A stretch of DNA of 64,000 nt from Cryptomeria japonica (lineage: Eukaryota > Streptophyta > Pinopsida > Cupressales > Cupressaceae). A model generated the notes under the pieces. The model was given only the letters and a program-made list of their open reading frames with translations, ran no database searches and was not told the DNA's origin. The position numbers and the translations under genes were made by a program. The stretch spans positions 478,055,657 to 478,119,656 of the forward strand of contig NC_081412.1 in NCBI RefSeq assembly GCF_030272615.1. The letters run 5' to 3'. Every line of letters starts with the position of its first letter. Within the stretch, counting starts at the first letter, position 1. Shown piece after piece: positions 23,118 through 34,329 of this stretch.

Positions 23118-25262
23118 ATGGTTGAAACCCGTCTTCAAAAATCTAGGAGAGAAACTAAAGAGGCTCAAGAGTCCGCAAACATGAGTTCTTATGAGTATGA
23201 CAATGAGATCTTTTTCAATTCTGATCATACTACATTACCCGACATGGATGCCTATAGAAACATTCCAAATGTTGAGAACGTGGACACTATAAACAACAAT
23301 GCTATACATAATGACAATATGGACAACTTTTATGTACATTCAGCAGATGTGGAAGAATCCATTATGAATCCCCATTTCAATCGATTGGTTGAGGAAATAA
23401 TGAGGAGGGATAGACAATACTTTTTACAAATGATGGCACAAAGTGGAGCCAAGATACCTCATGATTTTGACATGTCTCAAATAATGGAAAATCGACCTTT
23501 GCAACAACCTCACTCCAACATGGATCAAAGGAGACCTAATAGTGGAGGAAATAGAGGACCACATATGGTACTTGAATTACCATCAGCTTTGCTTCAAAAA
23601 CCAGAGGTCCCACATACACATGGTCAAACATATGATACTCACCTTCGTAGACCATTATGGAAGTCTTATGGAGAGAAATATGCTCAATCACATATCAATG
23701 CTAAGGATCAACCACCAAGGCAATGGGATATTCCAAGGCATGCTCAAAATTTGGACACAAGGAAACCCCGTGTCAAATTTGGGGGCAATACAATAGAACA
23801 TGACATGCCTGTAGGGTATGGTATACATGCACAAAATAGATATGGTGTTCCTCAACAGGAATCTATACCAAGTGGTCCATATACGCAACATCATTACAGA
23901 CCTCCTCCATATGAACATGTGTATGATCAATATCATCCATATATGCAACATGCTCCTCCTCCAATGGGTACCTCAAACATGGGGTATGGTCCAAGAAGTC
24001 GATCTCCACCTAAGAGAAATTTGGAGCAACAAATCAGGGATTTACAAAAGAAAATGGAGGACATAAATACACCGAAGCCAACATACACAATGAGAGATAT
24101 ATGTCCTTATCCATTTGACAAGAGCATTCCAATGCCTCCTTTTCCTATACACTTTGTGACACCTAAGTTTGATAAGTATAGAGGCAAAGGAGATCCTAAG
24201 GCACATATAAGACAATTTTTCACAGCTTGCATTGAGGTAGCAGTAGAAGAGACATATTTAATGAGATTATTCCCACAGAGATTAGGTGATCAAGCTATGG
24301 AATGGTTCTCCCAACTTCCACCTGGAATTAAGTCATGGGGTGACTTAGTAGAGGCATTTATTCAACATTTCTCCTACAACATAGAGACAGACATATCAGT
24401 CACTACTTTGTGCAACACTAAGCAAAAAGAGGGAGAATCTTTTGCATCATTCTTACAAAGATGGAGAAATCTAGCCAGCAGATGCTCTTGTGAAATTCCA
24501 CAAAAACAAATGGTAGAAATGTTCACCCAAAATGTTAACAAAGACATTGGCTATGATCTAAGAAAAGCCTGCTTGTCCACCTTCAAGGATGTCATTGAAA
24601 AAGGCTTAGCAATAGAGAAGGTCCTAATTGAACAAAGAGTCATTAAGATATTCAAGGAAAACAAAGATGACTTTAAAGGAAAAGACAAGCCAAGATTTTG
24701 GAACAAAAACAAGAACATGGTCAATGATGGTGTTGTTGATGCCAACACAGTGCGACCCAAAGTCATCTTTTCAGGATCAAGTTCTACAAACAATCAAGTG
24801 AATACTCAAACAACTTCCAGATCACGAAGGAAGTACACCCCATTGGGAGAACCACTTGAGTCAGTCTTCAAGAAGCTAGTGGCAAACAAGGTAATCACAG
24901 TTCCAGATTTTCCTCCATATGAACCAAAGGTTAAACCAAATTGGTGGAATGATGATGAGTATTGTGAATTTCATAAGAGCAAAGGTCATAAGACAGGAAA
25001 TTGTCATCAACTGAAGAACATCATACAAGATCTCATTGATAGAGGTGACATTGAGATTGAGGGACATTCATCTAATCAAGAACATGAGATGTTTAAGGAA
25101 CCATTCCCAAAACATGACAAGGGAAAAGCTAAAGCCACAGAGGATCAAACCAACTATACCAGAGCATCTTACAACTATGATTCAACTATCAATCACATCT
25201 CGATGGACAATTATGTCTCTACCATTATCATCAAGGACAAAAACCCTGAGAATTCTACCTAG
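23118..25262 (+). CDS. A gag polyprotein (714 aa)
   Basis: The structural protein forming the cytoplasmic virus-like particle. The start MVETRLQKSRRETKEAQ is supported by C's gag, which starts MVETQSQRSRR. Residues about 340-530 are the capsid-like retrotransposon gag domain: KFDKYRGKGDPKAHIRQF, then METYLMRLF-type helices, QAMEWFSQLP and ESFASFLQRWRNLASR. A CEFHKSKGHKTGNC zinc-finger-like motif (C-x2-H-x4-H-x4-C) sits at residues 616-629. The TAG at 25260-25262 is in frame; the same frame continues into the protease, so gag and pol were probably one polyprotein. It is the only long intact portion of A. The N-terminal third is rich in Q, P, H and Y. Confidence 0.85.
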   Translation: MVETRLQKSRRETKEAQESANMSSYEYDNEIFFNSDHTTLPDMDAYRNIPNVENVDTINNNAIHNDNMDNFYVHSADVEESIMNPHFNRLVEEIMRRDRQYFLQMMAQSGAKIPHDFDMSQIMENRPLQQPHSNMDQRRPNSGGNRGPHMVLELPSALLQKPEVPHTHGQTYDTHLRRPLWKSYGEKYAQSHINAKDQPPRQWDIPRHAQNLDTRKPRVKFGGNTIEHDMPVGYGIHAQNRYGVPQQESIPSGPYTQHHYRPPPYEHVYDQYHPYMQHAPPPMGTSNMGYGPRSRSPPKRNLEQQIRDLQKKMEDINTPKPTYTMRDICPYPFDKSIPMPPFPIHFVTPKFDKYRGKGDPKAHIRQFFTACIEVAVEETYLMRLFPQRLGDQAMEWFSQLPPGIKSWGDLVEAFIQHFSYNIETDISVTTLCNTKQKEGESFASFLQRWRNLASRCSCEIPQKQMVEMFTQNVNKDIGYDLRKACLSTFKDVIEKGLAIEKVLIEQRVIKIFKENKDDFKGKDKPRFWNKNKNMVNDGVVDANTVRPKVIFSGSSSTNNQVNTQTTSRSRRKYTPLGEPLESVFKKLVANKVITVPDFPPYEPKVKPNWWNDDEYCEFHKSKGHKTGNCHQLKNIIQDLIDRGDIEIEGHSSNQEHEMFKEPFPKHDKGKAKATEDQTNYTRASYNYDSTINHISMDNYVSTIIIKDKNPENST

Positions 25263-28200
25263 AGACCCAAGATTGTCCTAAAAGGTGTTGGATCTTCTTC
25301 TGAACCTACCTCTGAATGTAATGTCACAACTCATCGAGGTAAAATCAGTTTGCAAGGTGCTCCAACTAAAAACACCACTTCTTCATCAACCAAACCTGAG
25401 TATGACCTTGTAGAACAACTAGGGAAGACACCCACGCTCATCTCAATCCTTGAGCTCCTACGCATATCCCCTACTCATAAAGCCATTCTTGACAAAATCT
25501 TGAGAGATATTGCCATTCCTACTTATCTGAACGTGGACCAGTTTCAAGCCATGGTGGGATACCTTTCCATTCCACATTCACTTACTTTCACAGAAGCCGA
25601 TGACGCCTCCGTAAGTCAGCCACATAATGCACCATTACACATTGAAGCCTTCATACACAAACATCGAATAAAAAGAGTCCTAATAGATGGAGGAGTAGGT
25701 CTAAACATTTGCACATTAAGCACTATTACACAATTGGGATATTCTGATAAAGCCATGAATTCTACAAACAAAATCACCATCAAGGCATATGACGATGAAG
25801 AGCGTTCATCCAAGGGTACAGTCATCTTACCTCTCAGAGTTGGGCCAGTTACAAAGGATGTGGTTTGTCAAGTCCTAGATTTAAATCTCACTTATAACAT
25901 ATTTCTAGGATGCCCTTGGATCCATGAAATGAGGGCAGTCCCATCCACATATCACCAATACATTAAGTCTCCTCATAATGGAGTGGAAGTAACAGTTAAC
26001 GGTGATCCAAATCCATTCATATACTGCAATAACCTGAAATCAAAGACTGAGACCATCATTCCCAGTAATCGTGAGGTTGTTCCTTCCTCGACATACATTG
26101 ATCCTAAGTCATTAAAACCTTCGACATCAAAACAAGGTGAGCTTAAAGGCAAGTTTCAAGACAAGGGCATGGGGGAATATACTTTAAATCAGACCATGTA
26201 CTTACGACAAGTCATGAGTTCCCCAAAAGAATATGGAAGACCACATCCTAACAAGCAAATCTCCATCATGATGCTCAAATGGGACCCTGCTACCTTTCAA
26301 AGATGGGGTGAACTAGAAGAGGAAGATTTATACCAAATGCTTTTCAGAGACAATGAAGAGGAAACACAAGATCACATTAGTCTACCATGTGAGAAATATG
26401 GCAAAGGCTTCAAAATTCTACAAAAATTCAGGTATGATGGAAAAAGCCCTCTGGGGTTGCGAAAGGAAGGCATCATTGAACCTTTACAACCTGAATTGAC
26501 TTTCAAGAAGGAACGCTCGAAAGGACTTGGTTTCTTAACTCCTAAAGTCCACACCCAAAGGACAGAAGAAGCCTTGCAAATCAAAGCTGCCAAAATGCAA
26601 CAAGAGGATCGCTATTCCACAGATTCCAACGAATGGGAATGGGGTTCCAACAAGTCTTCCAGTGACTATGAGCTCACCGAGATATTCAGAGAGCCAGATG
26701 AACCAACAGAAGAAGAGGAATTTTATAACAAGTTCAGAGTTGGTCAAGAAACAACCCATGAGGATTCCACACAGTCCTTGTCTCAAGGTTCTAGGTTGAA
26801 ATCACATAGGATGAGAACACCTGTCCCAGAATGCGCTACTAGTGATGATAATTTGGATTCGCTCACGATCGAGACTAATGAGGAGAGTGCCATCGATGAC
26901 CTCAATAATTACCTTGACATACCCGAATATAACTGCATCTTCACTCTTAGCCCCGCTAACTTTGAAGACATTAACGGCCTTCCCATTGTTCACCATCAAC
27001 TCATTGACTGGGATCATGAAGGACCTGCACAGTTTGACACATTCCAAAATGATGAAGCTTTTATTGACTATCTGGGCATACGAGATGATCTTCCCCCTGG
27101 AGACCATAAAGCGGGATACACTATAGAACTCAATAGCGTGGCATATTTTGGTGAGGGTGTCGGACCTTCCAGTCACAAAAATGTGAAAATAAGAACAAAT
27201 CAAGGGTATTATGGCGAAAACCACATTGTGGCGCTATCTGACCCCAAAAAAGTAAAAAGAAAGGATGTATCTGAGGGTGAAAACCTCTCCGAGGCACCCG
27301 AAGATGGAAGGCTCGACATTCTCCCAGCATCATATGAGGAAAAGTCATCCATGTTGGTAGAGGAGACTATCAAAACAAACATTGGTACAGAAGAGGTTCC
27401 ACACAACATATTCCTAGCTCAATCACTGACAGAGTCAGAAAGGTCAAAATTCATAAGTTTCTTCAAAGAACGACAAATCAACGTCACCTGGTCATATGCT
27501 GATATGCCTGGATTAGATCCGGATTTGGTAATGCATCATTTGACAGTCAAACCGGGGGCAAAACCAATAAAACAGAAATTAAGAAAAATGCATCCACAAG
27601 TGGCATTACTAGTCAAAGCAGAACTTGAGAAATTACTCAATGTCGGATTCATACACCCAATTGATTATCCCGAATGGATCTCCAACTTGGTACCTATTAG
27701 TAAACCGGATCGCAGCTTCAGAATTTGCATAGATTTCAGAGACATCAACAAAGCTTGTCCAAAAGATGACTTCCCATTACCAAATATTGACTTGATTGTT
27801 GATCTCATAGCAGGTCATGAAATGTTATCATTGATGGATGGATTCTCTAGTTATAATCAAATAAGGATCGCACCTGAGGATCAACATAAAATAGCATTTA
27901 CTTGTCCTTGGGGAACTTTCTGCTGGAATGTCATGCCTTTCGGGCTAAAGAATGCAGGTGCTACATATCAAAGAGCCATGACTACTATCTTTCATGATCT
28001 CATGCATGTAACTGTGGAAGATTATGTTGACGACCTCTTGGGCAAATCAATAGACAGAAATACACATTTGGACATACTTTCAGTCATCTTTGATTGGTTG
28101 GAAAAATACAAAGTAAGATTAAACCCCAAGAAATGTGTCTTTGGAGTAACCTCCGAGAAGCTCCTAGGATTCATTGTATCCAAAAGAGGAATTGAAGCTG

Positions 28201-28283
28201 ATCCAGCAAAAGTCAAGGCCATCTTGGAGATGCAACCACCAATAAATACTAGCCAACTTCGGTCCTTACAAGGCAAACTCTAG
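25263..28283 (+). CDS. A protease, G-patch-like spacer and reverse transcriptase
   Basis: The frame continues from gag after the TAG at 25260, with an open stretch from 25350 (977 aa). The aspartic protease has VLIDGGVGLNICTL at about residue 111 (D113 as the active-site aspartate, then GG where most have SG or TG). A G-patch-like motif, YGKGFKILQKFRYDGKSPLG with a following GIIEPL, lies near residues 350-390. Reverse transcriptase occupies about residues 745-977: LRKMHPQVALLVKAELEKLL, FRICIDFRDINKACPKDDFP, and YVDD at residues 892-895. It ends at a TAG (28281-28283) where B has a CAA-containing frame (LQSIKRF). The product would make RNA-templated DNA if the stops were absent. Confidence 0.85.
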   Translation, partial: RPKIVLKGVGSSSEPTSECNVTTHRGKISLQGAPTKNTTSSSTKPEYDLVEQLGKTPTLISILELLRISPTHKAILDKILRDIAIPTYLNVDQFQAMVGYLSIPHSLTFTEADDASVSQPHNAPLHIEAFIHKHRIKRVLIDGGVGLNICTLSTITQLGYSDKAMNSTNKITIKAYDDEERSSKGTVILPLRVGPVTKDVVCQVLDLNLTYNIFLGCPWIHEMRAVPSTYHQYIKSPHNGVEVTVNGDPNPFIYCNNLKSKTETIIPSNREVVPSSTYIDPKSLKPSTSKQGELKGKFQDKGMGEYTLNQTMYLRQVMSSPKEYGRPHPNKQISIMMLKWDPATFQRWGELEEEDLYQMLFRDNEEETQDHISLPCEKYGKGFKILQKFRYDGKSPLGLRKEGIIEPLQPELTFKKERSKGLGFLTPKVHTQRTEEALQIKAAKMQQEDRYSTDSNEWEWGSNKSSSDYELTEIFREPDEPTEEEEFYNKFRVGQETTHEDSTQSLSQGSRLKSHRMRTPVPECATSDDNLDSLTIETNEESAIDDLNNYLDIPEYNCIFTLSPANFEDINGLPIVHHQLIDWDHEGPAQFDTFQNDEAFIDYLGIRDDLPPGDHKAGYTIELNSVAYFGEGVGPSSHKNVKIRTNQGYYGENHIVALSDPKKVKRKDVSEGENLSEAPEDGRLDILPASYEEKSSMLVEETIKTNIGTEEVPHNIFLAQSLTESERSKFISFFKERQINVTWSYADMPGLDPDLVMHHLTVKPGAKPIKQKLRKMHPQVALLVKAELEKLLNVGFIHPIDYPEWISNLVPISKPDRSFRICIDFRDINKACPKDDFPLPNIDLIVDLIAGHEMLSLMDGFSSYNQIRIAPEDQHKIAFTCPWGTFCWNVMPFGLKNAGATYQRAMTTIFHDLMHVTVEDYVDDLLGKSIDRNTHLDILSVIFDWLEKYKVRLNPKKCVFGVTSEKLLGFIVSKRGIEADPAKVKAILEMQPPINTSQLRSLQGKL

Positions 28284-29657
28284 TCCATTCGAAGATTCAT
28301 AGCACAACTTGTAGATAAGTGTAATCCTTTTCAGCACCTGCTACATAAAAACATCAAATTCAAATGGGATGATAACTATCAACAGGCTTTCCAGACGCTC
28401 AAAGATTATCTTCTAAATCCACCAGTTCTGATGCCACCAGTTCCAGATCAACCACTGTTACTATACATATCAGCTACTCCAACAGCATTGGGGGCACTCT
28501 TAGCGCAACAAATTGTTGAGGGCAAGGAAAAAGCAGTATATTATATCAGTCGCACATTAGTAGGATATGAGCTAAACTACACACTAGTTGAGCGTGCATG
28601 TCTCGCCGTGGTCTTTGCTTCACAGAAATTACGACATTACATGCTTACTCATAAGACTAAGTTAGTTGCAAGAATAGACCCATTGAAATACCTTCTCAAT
28701 AAAGCAACACCTACTGGGCAACTGGCCAAATGGGTAATGATCCTGAGTGAATTTGACATCGAGTATGTGGACAGAAAAGCAATAAAAGGACAAGCCATTG
28801 CAGATCAATTAGCAGATGCTCCGATGATAGATGATGTTCCTCTAAGTTCAGAATTTCCAGACAAATCCATTTTGACAATGTCACATGCCAAGCCATGGCA
28901 ACTGTACTTCGACGGCTCATACACACAGCATGGGGCAGGAGCTGGCATCCTCTTTATAACTCCTCAAGGGGATTCTATACCAAAATCATACCGCTTATCA
29001 TTTCCTTGCACTAACAATATAACGGAATATGAAGCATTAACAACAGGATTACGAATTGCAGTTCAATGGAAGATCCAGGAACTTCGTGTTTTTGGGGACT
29101 CCCAACTTGTCATCCGTCAAGCAACTGATGATTACCAAACAAAAGATGAAAAATTAATGCCTTATAAACAAATGGTGGATGACCTGAAACAACACTTCAC
29201 AAAGATAGACTTTGAGCAGATACCAAGAGAGCAGAATCGTGCCGCAGATGCCATGGCTACAATTGCTTCCTTGATTGATTTACCTCCAAACGAGACCCGC
29301 TATGAGTTCTTGGTGGATAGCCTTTTGGTTCCTTCATATGAGATCATGCCTACTGAGACGATATGCATTGTTGGTCCCAAATCCCAGTTATATGGTTCCA
29401 TTTTCACATACCTACGCGACAATACTTTACCTCCTGATCTATCAAATAACCAACGTCGCACTTTCATTCGCCAATCCTCTCGATATGTCATTTTAGCTGA
29501 TATCATATACCAACAAGGTCTAGATGGCACTCTTCTTAGATGTTTAGAAAGTGACGAAGCTCAGATTGCGTTATGGGAAGTGCATGAAGGGATATGTGGT
29601 CCACATGCTAGTGGTCCTACCTTGGCCAAGAAACTCATCAGGACTGGATATTACTAG
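28284..29657 (+). pseudogene. A RNase H, second RNase H and integrase N-terminus
   Basis: The same frame, after a TAG. The first RNase H shows LLLYISATPTALGALLAQQ, VYYISRTLVGYELNYTLVE and QKLRHYMLTHKTKL. The second, extra RNase H begins near 28900 with LYFDGS (catalytic D161 of the 408-residue open part from 28431), then ITEYEAL, FGDSQLV and NRAADAMA, giving the expected acidic residues. This two-RNase-H order defines the Tat group. The end is the integrase HHCC region (HEGICGPHASG) and RTGYY, then a TAG at 29655-29657 where B has TGG. In Tat elements the first domain may have lost activity; I cannot judge that here. Confidence 0.85.
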
Positions 29658-30437
29658 CCCAATATAGAGAAAGATTCATATCAGTTTGTCAAGAAATGTA
29701 AGCAATGCCAAATTCATGGAGATCTCATACATGCACCAGCACAAGAACTTCAACCACTTGCGTCTCCTTGGCCCTTTTGTTAGTGGAGACTCGATCTCAT
29801 AGGCAAGATTCACCCTCCTTCCAATGGTCACAAATTCATTATCACGGCCACAGAATATTTTACAAAATGGATTGAAGTCGTGCCTCTCACACAAGTCACA
29901 AGAAAACAGATTGCTACATTCATCCTCAACTATATCATTTGCCGATACGGTATTCCTGTTTCCATTATCACTGATAACGGGCATCCCTTCAAAAATCAGG
30001 ATGTTCGTGAACTCTGTGACCGCTTCCATATTTTCCATCGTTTCTCCACACCATATTACCCCCAAGGTAATGGCCCAGCTGAGGCATCTAATAAAACAAT
30101 CCTAAAAATCCTAAAGAAGACAGTCGACGATGCTGGTCGTAATTGGCATATCCAACTTAATCCTGCACTTTGGGCCTACCGCACAAGTGTCCGCACGCCT
30201 ATAGGAGCTACACCCTATTCACTTGTCTATGGCGCCGAAGCTATCTTGCCTATTGAGGTCGAGCTACCCTCTTTACGGGTCTCTTTGCAAAACATCATTA
30301 GTGACGAAGACTATAGGGTCTCTCTGCAAAACATCATTAGTGACGAAGACTATAGGGTCTCTCGCTTACAAGAGCTGGAACTACTGGATGAACGAAGACA
30401 AACTGCTTTTAGTCATCTCAAGGCTTACCAACAATGA
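29658..30437 (+). pseudogene. A integrase catalytic core
   Basis: In the same frame. KCKQCQIHGDLIHAPAQEL completes the zinc-binding motif. A TAG at 29781 follows (B has CAG there). The core shows LDLIGKIHP, SIITDNGHPF and PQGNGPAEASNKTIL, containing D, D and E of the DDE triad, so the active site is complete. A 39-bp in-frame tandem duplication (30279-30356) repeats VSLQNIISDEDYR. It ends at TGA 30435-30437 (B has an arginine codon). Integrase inserts the cDNA into the host genome. Confidence 0.8.
30279..30356 (+). repeat. 39-bp tandem duplication in A's integrase
   Basis: Two 39-bp copies, 30279-30317 and 30318-30356, differ by one base (GTCTCTTTGC against GTCTCTCTGC). They duplicate 13 residues. 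B has one copy at this site. Confidence 0.9.
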
Positions 30438-30680
30438 ATGAGTCGCAGGTACAATCACAAGGTCAAGCCTTGCACATTTGAGGTAGGGGACTTAGTTCTC
30501 AGAGAAAATCCTAAAAATCAACAAGACAGAGAGAAGAAGGGCAAGTTTGAATCAAATTGGCTTGGTCCTTACATCATTACAGCAGCCTATGGATCTGGGG
30601 CATATCAGCTCTCAACTACAGAAGGTGAACCTTTGGAGGATCCTATCAACAACATGCACCTTCGCAGGTTTTACACATAG
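30438..30680 (+). pseudogene. A integrase C-terminal domain
   Basis: After TGA 30435 the frame continues with MSRRYNHKVKPCTFEVGDLV, then FESNWLGPYIITAAYGSGAY (GPY/F-type fold), ending HLRRFYT and stop at 30680. B has the equivalent HLKKYYT. The C-terminal domain binds DNA and helps target integration. A weak internal ATG at 30438 could not rescue the upstream activities. Confidence 0.85.
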
Positions 30681-31955
30681 CTCTTCAGAGTATCCTAATT
30701 CAAAAAATACAAAAAAATAAAATAAAATCAAAAATACAAAAAAAATCATAAAAAAAAAATCGTTACTTGGTGAAAACCTGGCAAACAGGCGCCTTGTGAC
30801 ACAAAAAACATTGAAAAATCGAAAAAAGTAAAGAGAAATAATTTTGTCCAATGGTGAAAACCACTTCGGTGGCACCCTGGGCAAGTACCATGGTGAAAAC
30901 TGGGTCACCAACGCCATGTGTAGAGACATTGCTCCTCCCTCCTTCAGGATTCACTTTCATCCTTTCACTTTGCACACACTCACGACCAATTCATCCATAA
31001 TGAACTTACCCATTCCCATCATGGCTTGTTATTGATCTACCTAAGATTGGTTAGCCATTCATAATGAACCTCCCTTTTCATCCCTTTCCATCCATAATAA
31101 ATCAACTCCTATCTGTGGCTAAGGCAAATCCTACGTCTTGTGATGGGTGTGGTACTGAGAACATCACGTGTTTCGAGGAGTACAGTTTCTTCCAGCTTCC
31201 TTCAGTCTATCCGCTCACAATCCGCAATAAAGCAACATTTGCATCATAGATCCGCAATAAAGTTTCATCTTCTCCGCAATAAAGCATCAGTTTCATGGAT
31301 TCGATCAATTTCAGATGAGACACAGCAGCAACAATGGGCTTCAACAAATCAAATCTTTCAACAGACTCAGACAACATATGGTTCAGTGCTATCTATCATT
31401 TTTGTGAAAGTAAACATTGTGACCACAATCAAATAAGACTTATACAAGTGACAAGAGACACTAAATTTGAGGACTACAGTGGATGTTGGTGTCGAGTCTT
31501 GGTTTTCTTTTGATTTTATCTTTTGGTGACATGTCTTTTAGCTTTTCCGGGATGTCTCTGACTAGAGATTCTATCTCCAGGATGTCTTTGGCTAAAAAGG
31601 CGAGGATGGGGTATTGTCACCTATTTGTATTTGTTGTCTGTGGATTGTCTCTTAGTAATGCTATGACTTGTCCAAAGATATGAGGATACTGTGAGTCTAG
31701 TATGAACTGGGGCATTCCTTGTTTGTGACTGTCTTATCTCCATGCAAATAGGTACAATGACTTTCTAGGTCGAACATATGCCTCGATTGTCATAACCTAC
31801 TTGCCATAATAAAGCTCAATGATGATAACGCACAAGAAGCTCTTTCACTTTCATATCTTTTGTCTTCCATCCCCCTTTCTTGATTGACTTCCATCATCCT
31901 TCTCGAGTCCGCGTAGCTTGCTATCACATGACTGAGTATAATGACACACCAAAAA
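30681..31955 (+). other. A post-pol spacer with conserved block
   Basis: 30760-30960 contains TGGTGAAAACCTGGCAAACA then GGCGCCTTGTGACA, then CCAATGGTGAAAACCACTTC and ATGGTGAAAACTGGGTCACC. C has the block on its minus strand (10566-10790) and B has a shorter version at about 48345-48385. At 31208-31280 TCCGCAATAAAG occurs three times, possibly sense polyadenylation signals. The rest has no recognised feature. Confidence 0.6.
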
Positions 31956-32230
31956 CATTTGCATTTCATGTAGTTGCACCTGCATTACCACATATAAGCA
32001 TTTCATACATACATATAGATATCACAATTGCATCACATCCTGCACACAACACCTGTTAGCACAATTTACATTTGCATTTTCATATTCATTTGCATTACAT
32101 ACATTCACATTTGCATTGGCATAACAGTTTAAAACATAAAAGAACAAAAATATTGCATTGCATCATATACATATTTGCATCCATGAAACATCTCATCACA
32201 TAGGTACACATGCATATAGCTGCCGCAAAA
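31956..32230 (+). repeat. CAT-rich degenerate repeat of A
   Basis: Repeated words such as TTGCATT and CATACATTCACATTTGCAT. Relative to the element it is the reverse-complement counterpart of C's ATG-rich stretch (9180-9600) and lies in the same place downstream of the PMD gene. Confidence 0.55.
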
Positions 32231-32366
32231 ATGAATCATCTCATATATATAATCAAAACGTGTCATGATACAATGAAGTCAAAAATCATATGGCTACAAA
32301 AAGCACCCGCAGGTGTCTACAATACAAAAAATGGTACAACACTGATACAAAGGGAGCCCTCTATGG

Positions 32367-34294
32367 CTATGATGAACTCCCTCCCTCGGAACCGCCTGGC
32401 CTCGATAGAATCTGAGCCTCTGAAGGACCTGCCCCAGGATCATCCCTCATGTCTCCTCTATCTGGTGTTGGTGGAGGACCCATAACCCCACCACTCGATG
32501 TCTGTCTCCTCCGGCTCCCTCCCATAGCTATCGTTGTATGCGATGGTCTATGGAAGCTCCTCACCCGCTGATCCACTAGCACTGCACCATAGTAGAGATC
32601 TCGCCAGTAGGCAATCTCCTCCCCTGCCCGCAGGACATAATAATATCTTTCCTTTGTGTCCTCCGCTGTCTATCTCCCGGCCCTCGGTGTTGTCTCAGCC
32701 TCTATATAGTGCTGAATAGCCTGATCCCGCTCCCGCTCAGTATCTCTGAGCCTCCTCCTAAGCCGATCCCTCTCCCTCTCCAGCTCCTGGATCTCATCTG
32801 CCTGGCCCTAGCAGATCTCCCTCAGATCTAGCAGCTCATCCTCCACCGGGTCAACCCCCTCTACCTCTGCCTGTGGCTCCCCCTGTACGGGTGCCTGCCC
32901 CTGTGCTTGTGCCTGTACCTATACTGGTACCTATCTCTGCCCCTATCCCTGCACTTGTACCTATCTGGGACCCTGTACTACTGGCACCTGTAGCGGCAAT
33001 CCACTGTGACCCCTCACCACCCGAGCCTGTCTCTCCTCACCACCCTCCCTCTGAGGTGCAAATCTCCTCTCTCCAACTGCTCCCCTCCTCCTCCGTCGGC
33101 CTCTGCCCCAATCGCCTCCACCATCATCATCATCCCCACCTCCATCTCCATCCAATGGCTCTCCCGGATCCGTCAAGCGTGGGAAGGGATGCTCTGCCTA
33201 GTATGCTGTGTACTCAGCATCTATGTCGGCGTCCTCGATCTCTGACCACATGTCCCAGGGTACGGGTATCATCTCTACCAGCTGTGTCACTGCCTGATCA
33301 TATGACAACAAAGGCCCAAACTGTGCCCGATCTCTAATTGTTCGTGCATACAAGCTTGAGCCTCGGGGCATCCTCTGAATCCGGCCAAACTGTCAGTCAA
33401 TCCTGTCTACCAGCTACCTCTCTAGCACATAGGGCATCCGCCCAATCAAATACCTGTCCGGAAGGTGTAAGGAAGCTCAACTGCATCATCCTCCCACTGC
33501 TCGCAGCCCAGATATGGTCTCCATATGACCATGTCGATGTCATCTATCACCCGTCGCCAGTGCTCTAGCCTGCCAATCCGTGGTTGTGATGTGATCATAT
33601 CATATAGGTGTACAAAGCTGTGTCCATGTCCCCTGCCCCTGAAGTGTATCGATCGGGTAACCGGCAGATGCTCATAGGCCCATACCTGCAGCAATGTCAC
33701 TCCGCAGCCCAATCCTACTGATCCATGATACATGAACTGATGAAGCTCATAATACAAATGGGCCAGCACACACGGCCCCCAAGCATATCCGGTGTGTTGT
33801 GTCACCAGTGTCTCTAGTGCTCCTCCCCAACCCACAGCCAACCCTCATGTCGCCCTATCCGGACACAGGAACCCACTGATAGCTCCTCCTATCACTGTCG
33901 GCAATGCTAACCCTGTGGTTGTCATGGTGTCCCATGCCACATGTCCTACCCTCATCTCCAGTCCTGGGTCCTGGAACACCCGTCTCAGGGCCTCCCTGTC
34001 TCCATCTCGATCATATGGGATTAGCTCCCCATCGATCGGTATCCGCAGAATCCTATATACATCCTCCAGGGTGACTGTCATCTCACCCATCGGCAAATAG
34101 AACGTGCACGTCTCAGAGTGCCATCTCTTAGCTAATGCAGTCAGCAAACCCATGTTTGCCCGAAACTTGGGCACATACAGAACATGTCTCAGTCCCATCT
34201 CCTTAATAGCAGCTCGCTCCTCAGCTGTCAGCTCAGGTCGCAACCTCTGAGTCGATGGGAATCTCTCCCGTGACTCCAGCATCGGCAAATACTC
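32367..34294 (-). pseudogene. Antisense plant mobile domain (PMD) gene of element A
   Basis: The best-preserved of the three PMD genes, minus strand. From the splice-like AG at 34295 it reads EYLPMLESRERFPSTQRL, then GLLTALAKRWHSETCTFYLP and MTVTLEDVYRILRIP, the PMD signature. The first open part is 33845-34288; after one TGA (33845-33847) the second, 33446-33841, stays in the same frame (WGPCVLAHLYYELHQ, VIDDIDMVIWRPYLGCEQW). A frameshift follows near 33470, but homology runs on (QRMPRGSSLYARTIRD). Then come a G/D/R-rich stretch (about 33170-32960), a coiled coil (ELERERDRLRRRLRDTERER, near 32780-32720) and a C-terminus GGSEGGSSS with stop at 32367. Function is unproven; PMD proteins act in the nucleus. 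Confidence 0.85.
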
Positions 34295-34312
34295 CTACAG
34301 TCAAGCAAATCA
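34295..34312 (-). promoter_or_regulatory. Putative 3' splice site of A's PMD gene
   Basis: On the minus strand TTTGCTTGACTGTAG precedes GAGTATTTG at 34294. It matches the equivalent sites in B and C in position and in the following GAG. This is inference from conservation only. Confidence 0.5.
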
Positions 34313-34329
34313 CTCACGTCAGTCATAGT

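Noticed and set aside
32873-33337. 154-aa Pro/Val-rich plus-strand frame
   Set aside because: Shadow of the Gly/Asp/Arg-rich tail of A's PMD gene on the other strand.
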